From Streptomyces sp. M41(2017) (lineage in GTDB: Bacteria > Actinomycetota > Actinomycetes > Streptomycetales > Streptomycetaceae), in NCBI RefSeq assembly GCF_002078175.1, contig NZ_MWFK01000002.1, forward strand, positions 1,798,001 to 1,862,000: a stretch of DNA of 64,000 bases, given 5' to 3'. Positions 8,696 through 16,074 of the stretch are shown here, in pieces. The notes below the pieces were generated by a model. It was not told where the DNA came from. It searched no databases and saw nothing but the letters and a program-made list of their open reading frames with translations. Each line of letters opens with the position of its first letter. Position 1 is the first letter of the stretch. The position numbers and the translations under genes were made by a program.

Positions 8696-9517
8696 TCAGG
8701 GATCCAGGTCGTCGCCGGCGCGCTCGTCGAAGACCCGCATCGCCTTGGCGGTCACCGGGCCCGGTGCGCCCGGCAGTTCACGCCCGTCGACCCGGTGCAC
8801 GGCCTGCACGTCGCGCAGCGTGGACGTGAGGAAGACCTCGTCGGCACGCTCCAGCACGTCCAGCGGCAGGTCGGTCTCCCGGGCGCCGGTCCATTCGACG
8901 GCGAGGGCGCGCGTGATGCCGGCGAGGCAGCCGGAGGAGACGGGCGGGGTGTGGATCTCACCGTCGAGCACGACGAAGACGTTCGACCCGGTGCCCTCGC
9001 AGAGTTGGCCCACCGTGTTCGCGAACAGCGCCTCGGACGCGCCGTGTTCACGCGCGCGGGCCAAAGCGACGACGTTCTCCGCGTACGAGGTGGTCTTGAG
9101 GCCGGTCAGGGCGCCGCGTTCGTTGCGGGTCCAGGGGACGGTGACGACGGCGGTCGCGTCGGGCCGCCGGTCGGAGGCGCCGAGGGCGACGACGAGGGTC
9201 GGTCCCTGATCGCCGCGGTCGGAGCCGAGCGGGCCGTGACCGCCGGTGTAGGTGATGCGCAGGCGGCCGAGCGGCATCGGATTGGCGTCGATGACGGCGG
9301 CGCAGGCGCGGCGCACCTCGTCGGCGTCGGGTTCGGGCAGCCCGAGACCACGCGCCGAGCGGGCCAGCCGGTCGAGGTGGCGGGTCAGCGCGAACGGCCT
9401 GCCGTCGACGGCCTTCACGGTCTCGAAGATGCCGTCACCCACGGTCAGTCCGTGATCGAAGACGGAGACGCGGGCGGTGTCGATGTCCTGGAGCCCGCCG
9501 TCGAGCCAAAGCTTCAC
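8696..9517 (-). CDS. pabC: Aminodeoxychorismate lyase / class IV aminotransferase
   Basis: The 273-residue protein is a fold-type IV PLP enzyme. It has the entry motif VSVFDHGLTVGDGIFETV and the PLP lysine at about K141 in the LKTTSY segment, then GTGSNVFVVLDG and LAGITRALA. In this family PabC converts 4-amino-4-deoxychorismate to p-aminobenzoate and pyruvate for folate synthesis. The adjacent gene just upstream on the same strand is an ADC-synthase-type pabB, which supports the lyase call over a branched-chain or D-amino-acid aminotransferase. The two genes are about 80 bases apart, separated by a small hairpin. Confidence 0.85.
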   Translation of the reverse strand: MKLWLDGGLQDIDTARVSVFDHGLTVGDGIFETVKAVDGRPFALTRHLDRLARSARGLGLPEPDADEVRRACAAVIDANPMPLGRLRITYTGGHGPLGSDRGDQGPTLVVALGASDRRPDATAVVTVPWTRNERGALTGLKTTSYAENVVALARAREHGASEALFANTVGQLCEGTGSNVFVVLDGEIHTPPVSSGCLAGITRALAVEWTGARETDLPLDVLERADEVFLTSTLRDVQAVHRVDGRELPGAPGPVTAKAMRVFDERAGDDLDP

Positions 9518-9535
9518 TGTTACCTCGCATGAGAG

Positions 9536-9556
9536 TGCCGGACACGTCGTCCGGCA
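9536..9556 (-). terminator. Small hairpin between pabB and pabC
   Basis: The 8-bp arms TGCCGGAC and GTCCGGCA flank a 5-base loop. It lies in the 83-base gap downstream of pabB and directly ahead of pabC, so it may reduce readthrough or simply cap the pabB transcript. Confidence 0.4.
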
Positions 9557-9600
9557 TGGCGTCGTCGCCCCGGTGGTGTGTGCGGTGCCCCGGACCCGGC

Positions 9601-10647
9601 TCAGGGGGTGGGAGTCCCGTCACCCGCCTCGTACTCTCCCGACGCTACCGCGAGCAGCCGGGAGGCCTTCAGTTCGGTCTCCCGCCACTCCCCCTCGGGG
9701 TCGGAACCCCAGGTGATGCCGGCTCCCGTGCCGAAGCGCAGGACGGCGTCGGCGCGGTCGATCCAGAAGGTACGGATGCCCACGGCCAGCTCGCCGGTGC
9801 CGCGGTCGGCGTCGACCCAGCCGATGCCGCCGCAGTACGGGCCGCGCGGCGCGGTCTCCAGGGTGTCGATGATCCGCAGGGCGCTGGACTTCGGCGCCCC
9901 GGTGACGGAGCCGGGCGGGAAGGCGGCGCCGAGGAGTTCCGGCCAGCCCGCGTCCGCGCGCAGTTCGCCGTGGACGGAGGACACGAGGTGGACGAGTCCC
10001 GGGTGCTTCTCGACGACGCACAGGTCCGGCACGGTCACGCTGCCGGGGACGCAGACCTGGCCGATGTCGTTGCGGACGAGGTCCACGATCATGACGTTCT
10101 CGGCGTAGTCCTTCTCCAGGAGGTCGGCCTCGGTGCGTCCGGTGCCCTTGATCGGCCCCGACTCCACCACGCGGCCCGCGCGGCGCAGGAAGAGTTCCGG
10201 CGAGGCCGTGGCTATCTCGACGCCGTGGGCGGGCAGCCGGATCGTTCCGGCGTACGGGGCCGGGTTGCCGCGGGCCAGCAGGGCGGTCAGCGCGTCCACG
10301 TCCGCGTCGGGCGGGACGGGCGCGGACAGGACCCGGCAGAGGTTCGCCTGATAGACCTCGCCGGCGGCGATGTGCTCGCGGATCCGGCGTACGCCCGCGG
10401 TGTACGCGGCGCGGTCGAGGGACGACGTCCAGTCACCGGCCGCGGGTCCGTGCCATCGGCCGGGCACCGGCGCGGGCACCGGTTCCGGGCGTACGTCGCG
10501 GAAGCGGGCGCAGGTCAGACGCCCCTCGAAGTCGGCCGCGACGGCCCAGAAGCCGGCCGAGTCCAGGGCGGCGGGATCACTGGTGACGTCGAGGAGACCG
10601 GTCGCGACGAGACCGCCGAAGCGGGCGAGAGGTGGGAGGTCGAGCAC
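9601..10647 (-). CDS. pabB: Aminodeoxychorismate synthase component I (PabB)
   Basis: The 348-residue protein is a chorismate-utilising enzyme. It carries the motif GPIKGT near residues 164-169, whose lysine (about K167) distinguishes ADC synthase from anthranilate synthase, which has alanine there. Further family motifs are YAENVMIVDLVRNDIG, HLVSSVHGEL, FPPGSVTGAPK and GGIGW. It would aminate chorismate to 4-amino-4-deoxychorismate, feeding the neighbouring PabC. At 348 residues it is shorter than stand-alone PabB and has a reduced N-terminal region. No glutamine amidotransferase gene lies next to it. A GTG start was chosen where the conserved sequence (MLDLPPLARFGG) begins. Confidence 0.9.
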   Translation of the reverse strand: MLDLPPLARFGGLVATGLLDVTSDPAALDSAGFWAVAADFEGRLTCARFRDVRPEPVPAPVPGRWHGPAAGDWTSSLDRAAYTAGVRRIREHIAAGEVYQANLCRVLSAPVPPDADVDALTALLARGNPAPYAGTIRLPAHGVEIATASPELFLRRAGRVVESGPIKGTGRTEADLLEKDYAENVMIVDLVRNDIGQVCVPGSVTVPDLCVVEKHPGLVHLVSSVHGELRADAGWPELLGAAFPPGSVTGAPKSSALRIIDTLETAPRGPYCGGIGWVDADRGTGELAVGIRTFWIDRADAVLRFGTGAGITWGSDPEGEWRETELKASRLLAVASGEYEAGDGTPTP

Positions 10648-10733
10648 GCAGCCGAGTCTAGAGCGGGTGTCCTGCGGGTGCCCTGACCATGTCCTCGGGC
10701 GGACAGAACGCAGCACGCTGCACAAACGCGTTT

Positions 10734-10761
10734 TTGTGCTGGCCCGGGAATCCGCTAGAGT
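10734..10761 (+). promoter_or_regulatory. Promoter of the Gly-Cys-Val tRNA operon
   Basis: A -35-like TTGTGC and a -10 TAGAGT are separated by 16 bases and end about 42 bases before the first tRNA, a housekeeping-type arrangement. A perfect 7-bp inverted repeat (GCACAAA, 6-nt loop, TTTGTGC, 10720-10739) overlaps the -35 element. Confidence 0.65.
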
Positions 10762-10803
10762 TCAACTCGTCGCCGGGCCGCGCAAGCGGAACGGAAACGA
10801 CAA

Positions 10804-10876
10804 GCGGACGTAGCTCAGTTGGTAGAGCGCAACCTTGCCAAGGTTGAGGTCGCCAGTTCGAACCTGGTCGTCCGCT
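10804..10876 (+). tRNA. tRNA-Gly (anticodon GCC)
   Basis: This is a 73-nt cloverleaf with acceptor GCGGACG/CGTCCGC and discriminator T. The anticodon stem is CAACC/GGTTG and the loop TTGCCAA gives GCC. The T-arm reads AGTTCGAACCT. First gene of the tRNA operon. Confidence 0.95.
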
Positions 10877-10915
10877 CGCAGGAAGTGGGGGATCTTCCCG
10901 AACCCCCGCACTCCT

Positions 10916-10986
10916 GGTGGAGTGGCCGAGAGGCGAGGCAACGGCCTGCAAAGCCGTCTACACGGGTTCAAATCCCGTCTCCACCT
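10916..10986 (+). tRNA. tRNA-Cys (anticodon GCA)
   Basis: This is a 71-nt cloverleaf. The acceptor GGTGGAG/CTCCACC is followed by discriminator T, and the anticodon loop CTGCAAA gives GCA. The T-arm contains GGTTCAAATCC. Second gene of the operon, 39 bases after tRNA-Gly. Confidence 0.95.
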
Positions 10987-10990
10987 CCAA

Positions 10991-11062
10991 GGACGATTAG
11001 CTCAGCGGGAGAGCGCTTCCCTGACACGGAAGAGGTCACTGGTTCAATCCCAGTATCGTCCA
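10991..11062 (+). tRNA. tRNA-Val (anticodon GAC), copy 1
   Basis: This is a 72-nt cloverleaf with acceptor GGACGAT/ATCGTCC and anticodon loop CTGACAC (GAC). It begins only four bases after tRNA-Cys. Body sequence is identical to copies 2 and 3; the acceptor stem differs by paired, compensatory changes. Confidence 0.95.
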
Positions 11063-11081
11063 CTGGTCCGCAAGGATCCCC

Positions 11082-11153
11082 GCGCGATTAGCTCAGCGGG
11101 AGAGCGCTTCCCTGACACGGAAGAGGTCACTGGTTCAATCCCAGTATCGCGCA
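11082..11153 (+). tRNA. tRNA-Val (anticodon GAC), copy 2
   Basis: A 72-nt cloverleaf with acceptor GCGCGAT/ATCGCGC, otherwise identical to copy 1. It lies 19 bases after copy 1. Confidence 0.95.
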
Positions 11154-11194
11154 CGCAGGAACAGCAGCAAGCGTGGCTTCTGGCCGCGTGACCT

Positions 11195-11266
11195 GCGCGA
11201 TTAGCTCAGCGGGAGAGCGCTTCCCTGACACGGAAGAGGTCACTGGTTCAATCCCAGTATCGCGCA
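11195..11266 (+). tRNA. tRNA-Val (anticodon GAC), copy 3
   Basis: A 72-nt cloverleaf identical to copy 2 across the tRNA, 41 bases downstream of it. It is the last gene before the operon terminator. Confidence 0.95.
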
Positions 11267-11272
11267 CCACCC

Positions 11273-11307
11273 GAAGCCCCCGGCCGTCTCGTACGGTCGG
11301 GGGCTTC
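11273..11307 (+). terminator. Terminator of the tRNA operon
   Basis: A 15-bp stem (GAAGCCCCCGGCCGT paired with ACGGTCGGGGGCTTC, one G-T wobble) with a 5-base loop begins seven bases after the last tRNA-Val. Confidence 0.85.
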
Positions 11308-11344
11308 GTCGTGCCCCGGTGAGCGCGTGGCCGGGCGCGGACGG

Positions 11345-11381
11345 CGAAGGGGGCCCCTCCGGAACGGAGGGGCCCCCTTCG
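11345..11381 (-). terminator. Terminator of the zinc-ribbon gene
   Basis: A 17-bp perfect stem (CGAAGGGGGCCCCTCCG and its complement) with a GAA loop lies six bases beyond the stop codon of the minus-strand zinc-ribbon gene. It could also stop readthrough from the tRNA operon. Confidence 0.8.
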
Positions 11382-11386
11382 GTCGT

Positions 11387-11689
11387 TCAGGACGAGAAGA
11401 GCATGTGGCCGAAGCTCTTGTGGCGGTGGTGGCCGCCGTGCCCGCCGTAGTGACCACCGCCGTGGCCGCCGTGCTGCGGGGCTCCCCACGCGGGCGCGGG
11501 AGCGGACGGGTACGCCTGCGGGGCGCCCTGGGGCGGCGGCGCGGGCTGCGACCACTGCGACTCCACGCGCGTCAGCGCCTCCAGCTCGCCGTAGTCGAGA
11601 AATATCCCGCGGCAGCCGCTGCACTGCTCGATCTGGACGCCATTGCGGTTGTACGTGTGCATCGGCGCATGGCATTTCGGACACTGCAT
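11387..11689 (-). CDS. TFIIB-type zinc-ribbon protein with Gly/His-rich tail
   Basis: The 100-residue protein begins with a zf-TFIIB zinc ribbon of two Cys pairs (MQCPKCHAPM and IEQCSGCRGIFLDYGELEAL). A Pro/Ala-rich linker and a Gly/His-rich segment (GGHGGGHYGGHGGHHRHK) follow. The zinc ribbon suggests protein or nucleic-acid binding. The His cluster could bind divalent metals such as Ni, Zn or Cu, but this is inference from composition. The gene is monocistronic with a strong terminator. Similar zinc-ribbon/His-rich proteins are common in Streptomyces and uncharacterised. Confidence 0.85.
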   Translation of the reverse strand: MQCPKCHAPMHTYNRNGVQIEQCSGCRGIFLDYGELEALTRVESQWSQPAPPPQGAPQAYPSAPAPAWGAPQHGGHGGGHYGGHGGHHRHKSFGHMLFSS

Positions 11690-11763
11690 GCTCGGCTCAA
11701 CTCCTCGCCGGTCGGTACTGCTTCCGCCAGGACAGACACTGCCCTGCTTCGGTCGGTTGCACC

Positions 11764-12705
11764 CTACGTCGCGAAACCTTGACCCAACTCGGGTGATTCG
11801 CCACTCATTCGGTCACAGGCGTCGACCACGGCCTGCTGCACCTCGTCCAACGGCCGGTCCGCCGCTGCGGACTTGGCGACGGCCAGAGCCGCCGTCTGCA
11901 CGGTGAGGGCGCGGGCGGCGACGTCCAGGGCGGGCCAGGGATCGCCCTCGGCGGGGACGGCCGGGCCGCCGGCGTCCTGGTACGCGGTCAGGAAGCGGAG
12001 CCACGCGTCGGGCGGGAGCAGCCCGCAGGCGTACCAGGCGGCCGGTCGGGCCAGGTCCCAGGCGGGGTCACCGGCACCGAGATCGTCGACGTCGATGAGG
12101 AGCCAGGGGCCGTCCGGCACGGGATGGCGGACGAGCTGTCCGAGGTGCAGGTCGCCGTGGCAGAGCGCCCTGGCGTCCATCGGTGCCTGCGCCCGGGCCC
12201 AGTCCGGCAGGCCGGCCCAGGCCCGCAGCACGGCGGCGGCGCCCGGGTGCGGGCCGGCCGCGCGCAGCCGCCCGATCGCCCGGGCGGCCTTGAGCGGCCC
12301 CCGCATGGGCGGCAGACCGACGGGGACGGGCGCCCGGTGCAGCCGGGCCAGCAGGGTCGCGGCCGCCTCCCAGGGGGCCGCGTCGGGGGTGTCGGGGTCC
12401 ACGGGGCTGCCGTAGGGCCAGAGGGTCACCTGGCGGCCGAGGAGGGCGGCGGGGGCGCGGTCCAGGGGAGGCAGGAGAACGCCGGGGAGGTCCGCGGCCA
12501 CGGACAGGCGGCGGGCGAGGGCCGCGGGGTCGGTGTCCGGGGCGTGGGCCTTGGCGACGGTGTCGCCGTGCCGGACCACGGTGCCGTCGTCCCGGTCCGC
12601 GAGCAGCGCGTCCTCGGTGGCGCAGGAACAGTCCGTGTCCGCCGCGGGGTGGACCGCGTGGCGGGCGCTGGCGGTGAGCGCGGGCAGCAGGGTGTCTGCG
12701 GTCAC
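11764..12705 (-). CDS. APH-family phosphotransferase (kinase-like)
   Basis: The 313-residue protein has the aminoglycoside phosphotransferase/choline-kinase fold. The Brenner-type catalytic motif ALCHGDLHLGQLV is followed by the metal-binding segment LLIDVDDLGAGDPAWDLA, where the D-x-D replaces the usual D-W/F-E. An N-terminal region includes GTVVRHGDTVAKAHAPD. The substrate is not predictable; a metabolic or small-molecule kinase is as likely as drug resistance. The GTG start is preceded by AGGGGGA at good spacing, so I rejected a longer version with 37 atypical upstream residues. No linked resistance genes. Confidence 0.85.
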   Translation of the reverse strand: MTADTLLPALTASARHAVHPAADTDCSCATEDALLADRDDGTVVRHGDTVAKAHAPDTDPAALARRLSVAADLPGVLLPPLDRAPAALLGRQVTLWPYGSPVDPDTPDAAPWEAAATLLARLHRAPVPVGLPPMRGPLKAARAIGRLRAAGPHPGAAAVLRAWAGLPDWARAQAPMDARALCHGDLHLGQLVRHPVPDGPWLLIDVDDLGAGDPAWDLARPAAWYACGLLPPDAWLRFLTAYQDAGGPAVPAEGDPWPALDVAARALTVQTAALAVAKSAAADRPLDEVQQAVVDACDRMSGESPELGQGFAT

Positions 12706-12831
12706 GGGTCCCCCTGGGGTGGTTCGACGTCTGCCGGTGAGCGTACGCAGGCGGGGAACGGGCCCGGGGCCCGGCTCTCGCCTCGCGGCACCCTGCCCGG
12801 AGATGCCGGGCGTCACGCCTGCGGCGGGAAT

Positions 12832-12873
12832 GAGGAATGCCCGCGCAGCTCCCCAGCTGCGCGGGCATTCCTC
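12832..12873. terminator. 19-bp hairpin terminator
   Basis: Perfect 19-bp arms (left arm starts GAGGAATGCCCGCGC) flank a CCCC loop. It lies downstream of the minus-strand 69-residue membrane protein and upstream of the phosphotransferase gene, insulating the two. Confidence 0.8.
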
Positions 12874-12958
12874 GTGCCGTCCGCCGCACCCCCGTCCCCA
12901 CGGGGTTTCATGGCCGGATGTCCCCGCCCGGACCGCTCTTCCGGGCCTGGGGCGCCGC

Positions 12959-13168
12959 TCAGCGCCCCAGCATCACGCCCACGGACGACGCCTGTGTGAC
13001 CACTGCGTCCCAGCCGCCGAAGACGACCACGAGCAGGGCCGCCAGAGGAAGGACCATCGCTGTCGCCACCAAGGGGTGGCGCTGCCCCTGACGGCGGGTG
13101 CCGAACGCCGCGCTGTACGCCCTGCGTCCCTGCGTGCGGAGCGCTGTCCGCGGTGCCGTCTGGGCCAT
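12959..13168 (-). CDS. Small single-span membrane protein
   Basis: The 69-residue protein has a basic N-terminal half (RTALRTQGRRAYSAAFGTRRQGQRH). One hydrophobic segment follows (PLVATAMVLPLAALLVVVF), then a short tail, GWDAVVTQASSVGVMLGR. I recognise no domain. The positive-inside rule predicts a cytoplasmic N-terminus. The ATG follows CAGGAGAGGGACC, a strong ribosome site, which supports translation. Function unknown. Confidence 0.65.
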   Translation of the reverse strand: MAQTAPRTALRTQGRRAYSAAFGTRRQGQRHPLVATAMVLPLAALLVVVFGGWDAVVTQASSVGVMLGR

Positions 13169-13409
13169 GGTCCCTCTCCTGACCGAGCTTCTGTTGTGGT
13201 TGGCAGCGGCGGGTGCTTGACCTCGGGGGACGAGTGCTGCACCCGCCGCTTGACCTCAAATCTAGGTGCGCGGCGAGGGCGGGTCGTCATGCCCTCGTAC
13301 CGATTGCCGGGCCTCCCGGAGGATGAGCGATGACCTGCGGACTACTCCCCTGGGTGGAGACGGGGACCTGGGTCTCAGGGTCTTCCCGGAGAGGGTGTCC
13401 GATGTGCCC

Positions 13410-13643
13410 CTACTGTTCCGAGCTGTCCTCGCGGGGGACCGGCTGCTCGACGAGCGCCAGCACCCGGGTCGCCATGAAGCGGGCGGTCCGCACCACTGAT
13501 CCGCTTCGGGTGACTTCGCTCACTTCCACCACCCCTCGGCGCACCGCCGTCTCCACCCGGCGACCCGCCCTGCTCGCCACCACCTCGTACGTACGCGTCG
13601 TGTCCCCTGCGTCCACGACTATCTCCACGCGGTCACCCTTCAC
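13410..13643 (-). CDS. Small conserved hypothetical protein
   Basis: The predicted product has 77 residues with no membrane segment. It reads as beta-rich and charged (VEIVVDAGDTTRTYEVVASRAG, then VVEVSEVTRSGSVVRTARF), compatible with a small barrel or SH3-like fold, though this is only a composition argument. The GTG start has AGGGGGATT upstream at about eight bases; the frame is open further upstream but without a ribosome site. It diverges from the Ser/Thr kinase gene. Function unknown. Confidence 0.6.
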   Translation of the reverse strand: MKGDRVEIVVDAGDTTRTYEVVASRAGRRVETAVRRGVVEVSEVTRSGSVVRTARFMATRVLALVEQPVPREDSSEQ

Positions 13644-13845
13644 GGGCTCAATCCCCCTTCTGCGACGGGTGGTTGGGATCACGAGCTCCCCAAAGAGGTC
13701 CTGGGCGCACGCTCCCTGACCACCTTTCAAGTTTCCCACCCGGCACTGACAATCGATCGGAACGAGAGGGCGCGGCCTCTGCGCGCACCCGGCCGCGGAA
13801 ACGTAAGCTGTGGCTCGTCAAACGGACCGGGCAGCGGGGATGGAC

Positions 13846-15156
13846 ATGGCGATGATGCGCCTGAGGCGCGAGGACCCGCGTGTCGTCGGCTCGTTCAGGC
13901 TTCACCGACGGCTCGGCGCGGGCGGGATGGGCGTTGTCTACCTGGGCTCCGACCGGCGTGGACAGCGGGTCGCCCTGAAGGTGATCCGGCCCGATCTGGC
14001 GGAGGATCAGGAGTTCCGCTCCCGGTTCGCCCGCGAGGTCTCGGCCGCCCGGCGGATCAGGGGCGGCTGCACGGCGCGGCTCGTCGCCGCCGACCTGGAG
14101 GCCGACCGGCCCTGGTTCGCCACCCAGTACGTGCCCGGCCCCTCCCTGCACGACAAGGTCGCGGAGGAGGGGCCCCTGTCGGCCGCCGACGTGGCCGCCG
14201 TCGGCGCCGCCCTCTCCGAGGGTCTGGTCGCGGTGCACGAGGCGGGGGTGGTCCACCGTGATCTGAAGCCCTCGAACATTCTGCTGTCCCCGAAGGGCCC
14301 GCGGATCATCGACTTCGGCATCGCCTGGGCGACCGGTGCCAGCACGCTCACCCACGTCGGCACGGCCGTCGGCTCACCCGGCTTCCTGGCGCCCGAGCAG
14401 GTGCGCGGCGCGGCCGTCACGCCGGCCACGGACGTCTTCGCGCTCGGGGCCACCCTGGCGTACGCCGCGACCCAGGACTCGCCCTTCGGACAGGGCAGTT
14501 CCGAGGTCATGCTCTACCGCGTGGTCCACGAGGAGCCCCAGTTGCAGGGTGTGCCGGACGCGCTCGCGCCGCTCGTCCGCGCCTGCCTGGCGAAGGACCC
14601 CGAGGAGCGGCCCAGCACGCTCCAACTGTCGCTGCGGCTCAAGGAGATCGCCGCACGCGAGGCACAGGGCATGCCGGACGTACGTCCGCCCGCGCCGCGC
14701 AACGACCCGGACCGCCCCTCGGGCCGGCTGGCCGAGCAGTACGCCGAGCAGCGCACCCAGCGACGACCGCAGGGCACTCCCCCGCCGCGCACCGGCGGCA
14801 CGAGCGGTGGATCGCGCTCGGGGACGCGCCCCGCTCCGGCCCGCAACACCGGGCGTTCCGGCAGCAGGCCGGCGCCCCGCAGTGGCGCCGGACGGCCGGG
14901 CCCGCGGACGACCGGCACGGGCCGGCGGCCCGCCAATCCGCGGCTGCTGCGTCAGCGGCTCTTCGTCTTCGTCGTGGTGACGCTGCTGGTCGCGCTGGGG
15001 ATCGCGGTCGCCCAGGGGTGCCAGGGTCCGGCCCGGGGGCTGGACGGCGGGGACCGGCGCAGGGAGGTGGGCCGGGAGCAGCCGTCGGCCACGCCGCCGC
15101 CCGGGGACGACCTGATGGCCGACCCGTACCGCGGCGACACGCGCCTGGACGACTGA
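13846..15156 (+). CDS. Membrane-anchored Ser/Thr protein kinase (PknB-like)
   Basis: The product has about 436 residues. The N-terminal kinase domain (about 10-265) has the glycine loop RLGAGGMGVVYLG, ATP lysine in VALKVI, catalytic HRDLKPSNIL and metal-binding DFGIAWA, so it should be active. A Pro/Gly/Arg-rich disordered linker, one membrane segment (FVFVVVTLLVALGIAVAQGC) and a short acidic exterior tail of about 45 residues follow. There are no PASTA repeats, so ligand sensing is unclear. Clustered ATGs at 13840, 13846 and 13852 leave the exact start uncertain; I chose the one best spaced from AGCGGGGA. The PP2C phosphatase in the window is far away. Confidence 0.9.
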   Translation: MAMMRLRREDPRVVGSFRLHRRLGAGGMGVVYLGSDRRGQRVALKVIRPDLAEDQEFRSRFAREVSAARRIRGGCTARLVAADLEADRPWFATQYVPGPSLHDKVAEEGPLSAADVAAVGAALSEGLVAVHEAGVVHRDLKPSNILLSPKGPRIIDFGIAWATGASTLTHVGTAVGSPGFLAPEQVRGAAVTPATDVFALGATLAYAATQDSPFGQGSSEVMLYRVVHEEPQLQGVPDALAPLVRACLAKDPEERPSTLQLSLRLKEIAAREAQGMPDVRPPAPRNDPDRPSGRLAEQYAEQRTQRRPQGTPPPRTGGTSGGSRSGTRPAPARNTGRSGSRPAPRSGAGRPGPRTTGTGRRPANPRLLRQRLFVFVVVTLLVALGIAVAQGCQGPARGLDGGDRRREVGREQPSATPPPGDDLMADPYRGDTRLDD

Positions 15157-15157
15157 G

Positions 15158-15186
15158 CGCGCGGGCGGCCGGTGGCCGTCCGCGCG
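15158..15186. terminator. Hairpin between convergent kinase and RNA methyltransferase genes
   Basis: A 13-bp stem with one G-T wobble (left arm CGCGCGGGCGGCC) and a 3-base loop starts directly after the kinase stop codon and ends seven bases before the stop of the opposing gene. Confidence 0.55.
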
Positions 15187-15192
15187 GGCTCG

Positions 15193-16011
15193 TCAGCTCT
15201 CGGGGCGGCCCGTGGCCACGGCGTAGAAGGCGACCGCCGCCGCCGCGCCCACGTTCAGGGAGTCGACGCCGTGGGCCATGGGGATGCGGACCCACTCGTC
15301 GGCCGCCATCAGGGCCCGGGTGGACAGACCTCCGCCCTCGGCACCGAGCATCAGCGCGACCCGGTCCATGCGGTGCGGGGCCGCCTCGTCGAGGGACCTG
15401 GCCTTCTCGTCCGGGGTGAGGGCGAGCAGGTTGAATCCGGCGTCGCGGACCGAGTCCAGGCTCCTCGGCCAGGCGTCCAGCCGGGCGTACGGGACGGAGA
15501 AGACGGCGCCCATCGAGACCTTCACGGAGCGACGGTAGAGCGGGTCGGCGCAGTCAGGTGAGAGCAGGACCGCGTCCATGCCGAGCGCCGCGGCGGAGCG
15601 GAAGATGGCGCCGATGTTGGTGTGGTCGTTGACCGACTCCATGACGACCACCCGGCGCGCGGTGCGCAGGAGTTCGTCGGACGTCGGGAGCGGTTTGCGC
15701 TGCATCGAGGCGAGGGCTCCGCGGTGCACGTGGTAGCCGGTGACCTGCTCGGCGAGCTCCGGGCTGACCGCGTAGACGGGCGCGGGGAGTTCGTCGATGA
15801 CGTCGCGCATGACGTCGACCCACTTGGCCGACAGGAGCATGGAGCGCATCTCGTACCCGGCGTCCTTGGCACGTCTGATGACCTTTTCGCCCTCGGCGAT
15901 GAACAGGCCCTCCGCGGGTTCGCGCTTGCGGCGCAGTTCCACGTCGGTCAGGCCCGTGTAGTCGCTCAGACGGGGGTCGTCGGGGTTGTCGACGGTGATG
16001 AGATCGGCCAC
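15193..16011 (-). CDS. SpoU/TrmH-family RNA 2'-O-methyltransferase
   Basis: The 272-residue protein has an N-terminal RNA-binding SpoU_sub_bind-type domain (GLFIAEGEKVIRRA, about residues 20-110). The SPOUT catalytic domain carries motif 1 VNDHTNIGAIFRSAAALGMDAVLL, motif 2 LMLGAEGGGLS and motif 3 IPMAHGVDSLNVGAAAAVAFY. It would methylate a ribose in rRNA or tRNA using SAM; the target is not predictable. GTG start. It is probably the first gene of its own transcript, with the cobA-type gene ending upstream on the same strand. Confidence 0.9.
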   Translation of the reverse strand: MADLITVDNPDDPRLSDYTGLTDVELRRKREPAEGLFIAEGEKVIRRAKDAGYEMRSMLLSAKWVDVMRDVIDELPAPVYAVSPELAEQVTGYHVHRGALASMQRKPLPTSDELLRTARRVVVMESVNDHTNIGAIFRSAAALGMDAVLLSPDCADPLYRRSVKVSMGAVFSVPYARLDAWPRSLDSVRDAGFNLLALTPDEKARSLDEAAPHRMDRVALMLGAEGGGLSTRALMAADEWVRIPMAHGVDSLNVGAAAAVAFYAVATGRPES

Positions 16012-16074
16012 AGGGTGATACTGCCTTGTCCTGGGTGTGGTGCCAACGGCTGGGAACGGGTTGGTTACCCGTGG

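Noticed and set aside
10991..11266. Three near-identical 65-base repeats that could look like a CRISPR or tandem-repeat array
   Set aside because: Each unit folds as a complete tRNA-Val cloverleaf; spacing is irregular and the units are 72 bases long.
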